NCBI GenBank assembly: GCA_026770585.1
Contig: MU646790.1
Coordinates: 68,103-79,602 of the forward strand
Source of the DNA: Baffinella frigidus
Lineage: Eukaryota > Cryptophyceae > Cryptomonadales > Baffinellaceae
Length of the DNA stretch: 11,500 bases
Direction: 5' to 3'
The position numbers were made by a program, and so were the translations under genes. The notes beneath the pieces are model-generated. The model did no database searches. It was not told the origin of the DNA and was given only the letters and a program-made list of their open reading frames with translations. Position 1 is the stretch's first letter. Each line of letters begins with the position of its first letter. Of the stretch, positions 6,386 to 11,500 are shown in pieces.

Positions 6386-6690
6386 CGAGTTTGCTCTCCC
6401 CCCATGTCGTTCGTGCAAACCAACGAATTCGTCAAAAAATCAGTCGAGTGGTTAAGGGGTCAAAATTGACCCCACCGAGGTCCTAGGCAGGTCCTTGGGC
6501 CCTACGGTAGGGCGTATGAGCCCACTTAAGGGATAGGAACGTCGTTTTGAGCCGGGTCGAACATCTTGAAGAAACTGTTTTTAGGAGCTCCGTTTTTTGT
6601 TTTTGGACATAAGACCGAGGCTGTGTGTTATCACGAAGAAATGATTATGACTGCCCGGATCATAGATTTAAGATTCAAAACATGACGAAG
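6386..6690. other. No gene seen; partial TATCCCTTAAGTG element
   Basis: 6446-6535 is a third related copy of that element with only one terminal end (CCACTTAAGGGATA) and the core palindrome GGGGTCAAAATTGACCCC at 6456-6473. The rest turns AT-rich with no coding signal. Confidence 0.65.
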
Positions 6691-6710
6691 TCGGCAATTT
6701 TATTGAACAG

Positions 6711-6959
6711 AGTCCGAATGAGAGGCGGAGAGGCGCACCTTTCTTCCTAGCAAAAGGCGACACGATCGTGTCAGAATAAAGGTTAATTTGTCTGTCAAAA
6801 ATGTGTTGTGAAAACTAAACCGTACCAAACAAAACAAAAAATGGAAGTCGGACATTTTTTTGGGTCTGAGGCCGGAGAAGTGCACCTTTTATTCCTGGCG
6901 AAGGCAACACGACCGTGTCGGGATAAAAGTTGATTTATTTATCAAAAACATGTGCATTG
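6711..6959 (+). repeat. Diverged direct repeat, about 95 bp units
   Basis: 6711-6810 and 6862-6959 align along their length (GGAGAGGCGCACCTTTCTTCCT versus GGAGAAGTGCACCTTTTATTCCT and on to CAAAAATGTG / CAAAAACATGTG). The first copy contains GACACGATCGTGTC, a 14-bp palindrome; the second has the changed form ACACGACCGTGT. The 61-codon frames here are not credible genes. Confidence 0.75.
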
Positions 6960-7302
6960 AAGTCAAAATCCCCTCAACATCCCACCCCGATGCAAACAGA
7001 TCAAACGAGCTCGTATTCTTTGATCTAGGATCCTACGTTTCCTAGTGAAAAAGATCTGAATCTCTTCCAAAACGACATCCACCAGCGTTTCGTCCGTTTT
7101 TTTATAATGAAAAAGAACTTTGAAAAAACGTGTGGATCGAGCTGTTTCGAGGAGCTCCATTTTCTAAAGGATGTTGGCCGACGTCTTCCATTTATTCAAA
7201 CAAACATGACATCTCAATGAGCTCTTCCATTTATGCAAACAAAGGTGACATTTCTTTTTGATCACGAAGAGAACATTTATGACCTTCACTTCCGACCTTC
7301 AC
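6960..7302. other. AT-rich region, no gene seen
   Basis: TCTTCCATTTAT.CAAACAAA..TGACAT occurs twice (about 7184-7210 and 7224-7252). TCACGAAGAG recurs here and at 7729 and 7790. The short frames on both strands lack coding character. Confidence 0.5.
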
Positions 7303-7527
7303 TAGAGCCAATGTGGTAGGACTTGGCCAAAGCGAACTTCGAAGTTGCGAAGATGCGAACTTCTAGATGAACCCTTTTGGACATGTACGAAGCTTCGTAG
7401 TGTTTCAGATTCAAATTTTGCAGTACAAATCATGGTGTTTACTAATAATTACGGTCCATCTAGATCGCATCTTCTAACTTCGAAGTTTCATCTGGCCAAG
7501 TCCTAAGGCCTTACCACATTGGCTCTA
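7303..7527. mobile_element. 225-bp inverted-repeat element ending in TA
   Basis: The ends TAGAGCCAATGTGG and CCACATTGGCTCTA are exact inverted repeats. The arms continue for about 65 bp with small indels (AACTTCGAAGTT, CATCTAGAT). The TA ends could represent a TA target duplication as in Tc1/mariner-derived MITEs. The 14-bp palindrome TACGAAGCTTCGTA is at 7386-7399 inside and again at 7526-7539 overlapping the right end. Confidence 0.8.
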
Positions 7528-7539
7528 CGAAGCTTCGTA

Positions 7540-8150
7540 TTCCTTCACTTCAAATTTCTGGAGAGGAGAATCCTGCAATTGCATGACCTCACATTATTAA
7601 TAGCCAAAAGGTCAAAAATAGCACAAACCGTAAATTGACGGCTTGACGGGAACACTTTCCGTCAATGAAAACGACGTGGGCAGTTCCATTTAAGAGGAAT
7701 AATGACCAACAATCAGCTCTGGTTGGTCACGAAGAGACCAAGCATCATGCCTGCTCGGGGTGCAAAAATTTGACAAGTTTCGAGGTTTCACGAAGAGTCA
7801 CTACCTCCAGACTACGGGGGAGGGCTGGGTGGTTTCTTGGAGACTTTTTGGGGAATTATTTGGACGTCATTATTTGTGGGCATTTTCGGCAACTTTTGCC
7901 GATTTCAAGGGAAAATAATAGATGGACGCAGGGCGTAAAATGACATGTAGCTCTCCCGCGTAGCACCTCTTGAGGGGGCGTAAAAGGACGGGGTACTGGT
8001 CAATGTTAAAATGACCATTTTCTAGAGAGATTTTAGGCCGAGGATAAAAATGAAAATGCTGACATTTTTTTTTGGCCTCAAACCGTTGAGGAGTTATCTG
8101 GGACCACGACATGTGGAATTTTCCTGCAACCCATCCCACGCCTACTTCAC
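7540..8150. other. No gene seen; several small hairpins
   Basis: Small inverted repeats include TTGACGG...CCGTCAA (7634-7663), GACCAAC...GTTGGTC (7704-7728), and GGTCA...TGACC near 7998-8016. GGGCGTAAAA.GAC occurs twice (7931 and 7977). The overlapping frames at 7665-7943 and 7870-8289 (minus) have no coding character. Confidence 0.45.
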
Positions 8151-8155
8151 AGCGT

Positions 8156-8395
8156 AGCTGGCGCTGGCCCTGCGTGCCCCCGAGAGGAGCTATGCCCTTC
8201 TCCGCCTTTTCTCCGAACACCTGGCTCTCGTTCGAGTCAAAGGACCAGGAGACGCGCTTCCGCAGGTCTCTCCCCCCAGGCAGGCACATGGGCTACAACT
8301 TCACACGGCCTTTTGGCCCTCCCGGGGCTGGAAGGAGGATGCCCCTCCGGAGCCAGCCACAAGCTTCGTGAAGGCACCCAGCGGTTTCCCTGTTT
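8156..8395 (+). CDS. Candidate exon(s), frame uncertain, unidentified
   Basis: GC-rich coding-like sequence sits behind possible acceptors at 8148-8155 (CACAG and GTAG). Two plus-strand frames are plausible. One reads LALALRAPERSYALLRLFSE and continues to GDALPQ before a CAG-GT, and stays open to TAA near 8395. The other starts at ATG 8190 and reads through TWLSFESKDQETRFRRSL to TGA at 8369-8371. Both have mostly G/C third positions, so composition does not decide. No family recognised. It could be the 5' part of the unidentified gene whose exons seem to follow at 8911-9497, or the end of another. Confidence 0.3.
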
Positions 8396-8830
8396 AACGC
8401 CCCATGCTGGGTGCTGTTCAGTCTGTAACGATCCTAAAGGTCCTGTGACTGGATGTGGTGGTTGGATATCCGCGTTGCGTGGGGGGTTAGAGAGAGCGTT
8501 GGGGCACCCAGCGCTGGTGTCGACTCACAAGGTGTGGAGGTGGGAGTTGGCGGCGGGATGAGCTGCGACTTGACGTGCAGGATGATGGCGTTGGAAGCGC
8601 GCGTTGCCCCAGCTGGGCAGCGGCGCAGAGGTAGCCTTTGAAAACGGGGCAATCCTTGTCAAATGTTTCATGTGCGCCAAGCATAGCGATGATGGCGAGC
8701 GGAGTTGGGAGCGTCGATGAGGCGAAGGCCTTGAACCTTCGCTACCAGCCGCCAATGTCCTTCCGTATTCCAATGCGTGACTGACGGTCGTGAGGGGGTG
8801 TGGAGGGGGTGGATGGCGTGTAGTGTCCTG
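8396..8830. other. Ambiguous GC-rich stretch, no gene assigned
   Basis: GGCACCCAGCG appears at 8375 and 8513, and GCTGGGTGC at 8406 is its inverse. Several frames on both strands stay open, including a minus-strand frame ending at 8525 with a strong GTGAGT on that strand near 8528, but none gives a convincing protein. Confidence 0.35.
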
Positions 8831-8854
8831 GGGTTTAGGCCTTGTTCCGCCCCA

Positions 8855-8909
8855 AACCCCAAACCCCAACCACCAAACCCCAAACCCCAAACCCTGACAT
8901 CCCAGGAGG
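8855..8909 (+). repeat. CCAAACCCC repeat ending in a splice-acceptor-like CAG
   Basis: Units of CCCCAAACC run to CCCTGACATCCCAG at 8909. CTGAC followed closely by CAG resembles a branch point and 3' splice site. A coding-like frame starts directly after it. Confidence 0.6.
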
Positions 8910-8985
8910 TACTGGGAGGACCACAAGCCGCGAGTGCTGTCAGGAGTCGCCTTTTTCGTCTTCTTGGTCTTCCCCCTCACCCGCC
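8910..8985 (+). CDS. Candidate exon with a membrane segment, unidentified
   Basis: After CAG at 8909 one frame reads RYWEDHKPRVLSGVAFFVFL followed by VFPLT, a charged segment leading into a strong hydrophobic helix. The downstream limit is unclear because no good GT is near 8985. It may belong to the same gene as 9271-9497. Family not recognised. Confidence 0.4.
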
Positions 8986-9036
8986 ACCACTCACCTGCTA
9001 CCCCCCTTACAAACCCCCTTGCGCCCTGATACCCTC

Positions 9037-9110
9037 CCCCACCTTTCGCCATGACATCCCCTTCCGTGCGCCGCACGAAACCGTGCGCTCTTACATGTTG
9101 GTGTCGACAC
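9037..9110 (+). CDS. Candidate exon, unidentified
   Basis: The frame reads TFRHDIPFRAPHETVRSYML, with mostly G/C third positions, after a C-rich stretch with several pyrimidine runs. Exon limits are not resolved. It sits between two better-supported exon candidates on the same strand. Confidence 0.25.
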
Positions 9111-9270
9111 CATCCCCCGGGCATCAAAGACACACCACCGCCCGCGCGCGTGGTATTACTGGAGGCACGCCACCGCCCGCTGACTGTCGCAACCCGGGAT
9201 GGGGTGCAGACAAATCCTACATGGCGTGGTCCCAGATGTGACAAACCGCGCGCTGGCTTTGACAACCCAC

Positions 9271-9497
9271 AGGTGAGGGAGGCGTGTGCATTACTGGAAT
9301 ACTTCGAAATCGCAACGTTTCCCATGTCGCCCGCGATGCAGCAATACGAGGACTGGGTCAAGACCCAAACCCCAAACCCCAAACTCCAAACCCCAAACTC
9401 CAAACCCCAAACCCCAAACCCCAAAACCCAAAACCCAAACCCCAAACCCTGAGCGCAGGTGAAAGCGTACGTCCCCGTCGTATCCGCGATTGAGCTG
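9271..9497 (+). CDS. Two-exon fragment of an unidentified gene
   Basis: The first exon ends at 9356 and reads VREACALLEYFEIATFPMSP then AMQQYEDW. A GT-AG intron at 9357-9458 follows. The second exon, 9459-9497, reads VKAYVPVVSAIEL and ends before GT at 9498-9499. Both junctions are phase 0. The first exon may start after CCACAG at 9270 or further upstream, since the frame is open from 9051. The mix of aromatic, acidic and aliphatic residues looks like a folded domain, but I do not recognise the family. No stop follows within the exon, so the gene probably continues downstream or is truncated by repeats. Confidence 0.45.
9357..9458 (+). other. Intron made of CCAAACCCC repeat
   Basis: The intron begins GTCAAG after a Trp codon and ends GAGCGCAG before GTGAAAGCG. 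The body is CCCAAACCC and CCCAAACTCC units. Left unspliced, it gives a spurious Asn-Pro-Lys-Pro tail on the plus strand and Gly-Phe-Gly-Val-Trp repeats on the minus strand. Confidence 0.6.
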
Positions 9498-9576
9498 GTG
9501 CGACCCTCTACCTCTGTCCACCAACCCTCACTCAAAGACCAAATCGTCCATTTTCATACCTCAAATTCACCTTGAC

Positions 9577-9598
9577 AGCCAGGCGAATTCGCCTGGCT
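9577..9598. repeat. Perfect 22-bp palindrome
   Basis: AGCCAGGCGAATTCGCCTGG followed by CT is an exact palindrome with no loop. It lies in non-coding sequence. Confidence 0.9.
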
Positions 9599-9884
9599 AC
9601 AACTTAAGAAGTCCCAATCTTGGTGGAAAATCAACTTTTTGGAAAAGGTCGAAAATCTACTGTTTGGTCCTTCCGTGAGGGATGGTGGGTCTTCGCCACC
9701 TAAGGGATATGATACTCCTCATCCCCAAACTCTCAACTCTAACCCCTCACCCCTAAGCCCCGAAACCACAAACCCCAAACCTAACCCCCACACCCATCGC
9801 CGGCAAGGAATACCCCTCCCGTGCGTGCCAATGAGGGACGGGTGCAACCTTCTAGCTCTGTCTCAGTCTATTCGGGCTCGCCAA
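9599..9884. other. No gene seen; telomere-like remnants
   Basis: CCACCTAAGGGATA at 9699 resembles an end of the TATCCCTTAAGTG element. 9720-9800 is a degraded CCCCAAACTCTCAACTCTAACCCC tract. The 101-codon plus frame here is mostly translated repeat. Confidence 0.55.
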
Positions 9885-10015
9885 TCTGGTGGGCCCGGGC
9901 TCACCAATCTGGTGGGTCCGGGCTCTTTCCCGCCCCAAAGTTAACGGTTTAGTAACGCATACCCAACATGTCAACTTAAGAATAGTCGGTCAACCAGAGT
10001 GAGGCAGAGCTAGAC
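9885..10015 (-). repeat. Reverse-oriented copy of the intron 3 block
   Basis: TCACCAATCTGGTGGG, ACCCAACATGTCAACTTAAG and neighbouring bases are the reverse complement of parts of 2885-3000 and 3248-3360, including the GGTCTCACC.. hairpin. A more distant relative, with GGTCTCGC...GCGAGACC, is at 10547-10569. Confidence 0.65.
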
Positions 10016-10026
10016 CCTCCCTGGGG

Positions 10027-10122
10027 ACCCCCCTCCAAAAGTCTTTTCTATCTGACCCGAGGACAGGGGGGGATACCCCCCTCCAAAAGTCTTTTCTATC
10101 TGACCCGAGGACAGGGGGGGGT
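10027..10122 (+). repeat. 48-bp tandem duplication
   Basis: Two near-identical 48-bp units contain CTCCAAAAGTCTTTTCTATC and TGACCCGAGGACAGGGGGG. A partial third copy of about 25 bp, with CTCCAAAAGTCTTTTCCATC, is at 10207-10231. Confidence 0.9.
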
Positions 10123-10141
10123 AAGGCACCAAACCGACGAA

Positions 10142-10520
10142 ATGAGGCCCATTTTTCACCACAGGAGGTTCAATTTCAAGGACTTATGGTCTAGCCTCGA
10201 TAACGAACCCCCTCCAAAAGTCTTTTCCATCTCCTGGGGCAGCAGGGTCGCCATCAACAGCGAGGTAAAACACGTTCATTACGGATCGAAACCGACATGG
10301 GCCACCATCATCTATTCTCTTCCGTGAAGGCCTTGTGAGATGAGGACCTCAACGCTCCAACATATGAGCGAGGTACCCCTGTACCATCTCCTCGGCGCTG
10401 GACGCCTCTTTTCGCATCGGAGGCGAGAACGACCAGCCTCCCAGCCAGCACCCCAGTCCTCCTCAACCACCTTTCCCTCCAGGCTAACACGCTCACGCAA
10501 CGACTAGCTACGCCCCTCAC
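10142..10520. other. Weak coding candidates, nothing assigned
   Basis: The plus-strand frame from 10142 contains KVFSISWGSRVAINSE before a possible donor (GAG-GTAAAA at 10265), which could be a small exon. 10363-10384 holds a fragment of the CTACAGGGG element end (GAGCGAGGTACCCCTGTA). Frames on both strands across 10380-10510 remain open without recognisable content. Confidence 0.25.
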
Positions 10521-10675
10521 GGTTTGGTTTCACCTATTTGGCGATTTGGTCTCGCTAATTTGGCGAGACCGGAAGTCATCCCCCGGGGGTTTGGTGCAAA
10601 TCCGTCAACTTTTGGATTGAAAACCATCAGTCAGCTCGACCCAGGCAGAGCTAGACCGACAGCATCCCACCACCC

Positions 10676-10747
10676 CTACACCCTACACCCTATGCCCTAC
10701 GCCCTACACCCTACACCCTGCATCCTACACCCTACACCCTACACCCC
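10676..10747 (+). repeat. CCCTACA minisatellite
   Basis: Units CCCTACA, CCCTATG, CCCTACG and CCCTGCA repeat at a 7-bp period, ending in a poly-C and (CA)n stretch. The overlapping 99-codon frame is translated repeat. Confidence 0.85.
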
Positions 10748-10867
10748 CCCCCCCCACACACACAGTCCGCGCGCCCTGTCCGGACCTTCAGAGTCATCCA
10801 CATACGTGCATACCCAGACATGAGAATTATCCCAGCCCTCACGGAAAGCTCAAATCACTTGTGTCCT

Positions 10868-10925
10868 TCTATTTTTTTGGTACATTTTTACATTTTTACA
10901 TTTTCTTTTACATTTTTTTGGTACA
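10868..10925. repeat. AT-rich TTTTTACA repeat
   Basis: TTTTTTTGGTACA appears at both ends, with several TTTTTACA units between. It is low-complexity and non-coding. Confidence 0.75.
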
Positions 10926-10933
10926 GATGGGGC

Positions 10934-10975
10934 CAAGGACGTCGGGTTCCGACGTCCCGGAATCCGACGTCCTTG
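10934..10975. repeat. Hairpin with 18-bp arms
   Basis: CAAGGACGTCGGGTTCCG and CGGAATCCGACGTCCTTG pair with one mismatch around a 6-base loop. GACGTC occurs several times. Confidence 0.85.
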
Positions 10976-11000
10976 ACTTGAACCGATTTAGGTATATGAT

Positions 11001-11050
11001 CAACCTGTGAGGGCTGGTGGTACGTCAACCTGGGAGGGCTGGTGGTACGT
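11001..11050 (+). repeat. 25-bp tandem duplication
   Basis: CAACCTG.GAGGGCTGGTGGTACGT is present twice in direct tandem, differing at one base. A similar CAACTGGGAGGGCTGGTGG lies at 2475-2493, next to the right end of the intron 2 element. Confidence 0.85.
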
Positions 11051-11073
11051 CGTGGATATCCTGCAGGTCGAGG

Positions 11074-11097
11074 CTCTTCTTCTTCTTCTTCTTCTTT
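11074..11097. repeat. (CTT)n microsatellite
   Basis: About seven CTT units precede TATTACTC. They account for the poly-Phe stretch in the overlapping 62-codon frame. Confidence 0.85.
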
Positions 11098-11184
11098 ATT
11101 ACTCTCGATACAGGTCCTAGAAGGGCCCTCACGCCTTATGGTGAGTGTTACAATAGTCTATGCGCCCTAAGAAACGGGCCCGCC

Positions 11185-11315
11185 TCCCCACACCCTACGC
11201 CCTGAACCATACGCCCCACACCCTACGCCCTGAACCCTGCGCCCCACACCCTACGCCCTGAACCCTACGCCCTGCACCCTTTGCACCCTACACCCTAAAC
11301 CCTCAACCCTACACC
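11185..11315 (+). repeat. CCCTACGCCCTGAAC minisatellite, telomere-like at its end
   Basis: Alternating CCCTACG, CCCTGAA, CCCCACA and CCCTGCA units change into CCCTAAACCCTCAACCC near 11290. The remaining 11316-11500 shows no gene, only C-rich runs up to the poly-C at the window end. Confidence 0.85.
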
Positions 11316-11500
11316 ACCTCGGTCACATCAACCCACTCCAGGCTGACCGTGGCCTTGGTTTAAATGGCAGGGTTTACAGTCGCGTCCAGATTTGTACGGG
11401 GTTGGTCACATACCTCCCCCACGTTACCCCCCCCCTGCCCTGACCTCTGGCGTAAAGCGGTCGTGTACCCCCCCTTACCCCCCCTCGCCCCCCCCCCCCC

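Noticed and set aside
8525-9535. 336-residue minus-strand frame
   Set aside because: Much of it is Gly-Phe-Gly-Val-Trp from the reverse of CCAAACCCC repeats, with no recognisable domain. The plus strand here shows better exon-like pieces with phase-matched splice sites.
10524-10823. 99-residue frame rich in HPTPYTL
   Set aside because: It is a direct translation of the CCCTACA minisatellite.

Overview
This window looks like nuclear DNA from a eukaryotic microalga or similar protist. The basis is spliced, GC-rich coding exons, no bacterial-style gene packing, many short inverted-repeat elements, and long tracts of degenerate plant-type telomere repeat (CCCTAAA/CCCTGAA/CCAAACC) spread through the interior. 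A dinoflagellate is one candidate, because one intron fits only as GC-AG and repeat-rich introns are common there. A prasinophyte-like green alga is another. The sequence alone does not settle the lineage.

Layout. 1-1190: G-rich telomere-like tracts and three short minus-strand coding candidates that may be exons of one unidentified membrane protein. 1404-4839: the only gene I can name by family, a plus-strand acyl-CoA thioesterase-like (4HBT_3/TesB-type double hotdog) protein. Four exons give an intact 305-residue reading frame across three introns. Intron 1 is almost pure telomere-like repeat. Intron 2 carries a small inverted-repeat element and a long telomere-like tract. Intron 3 (about 1.9 kb) is a nest of small inverted-repeat elements and degraded duplicates of exons 3 and 4. 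4840-6040: further members of the same element families, inserted into and beside each other. 6095-6385: a short reading frame with one internal TAG. 6386-8110: AT-richer, gene-poor sequence with a diverged direct repeat and a 225-bp inverted-repeat element. 8150-9500: several probable plus-strand exons of one or more unidentified proteins, one with a likely membrane segment, and a second telomere-repeat-filled intron. 9500-11500: repeat-dominated sequence with a 48-bp tandem duplication, perfect palindromes, minisatellites and a 25-bp tandem duplication. The homopolymers at both window ends (G15 and a poly-C tract) may be assembly edges.

The main story is how repeats relate to gene structure. 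C-rich telomere-like repeats lie on the sense strand inside introns, where they could supply branch-point-like and pyrimidine-rich sequence. Small inverted-repeat elements, several keeping paired arms while their sequence changes, have filled the last intron of the thioesterase gene. That gene also has three alternative versions of its terminal exon, each behind an AG in the same phase and each ending in its own stop.
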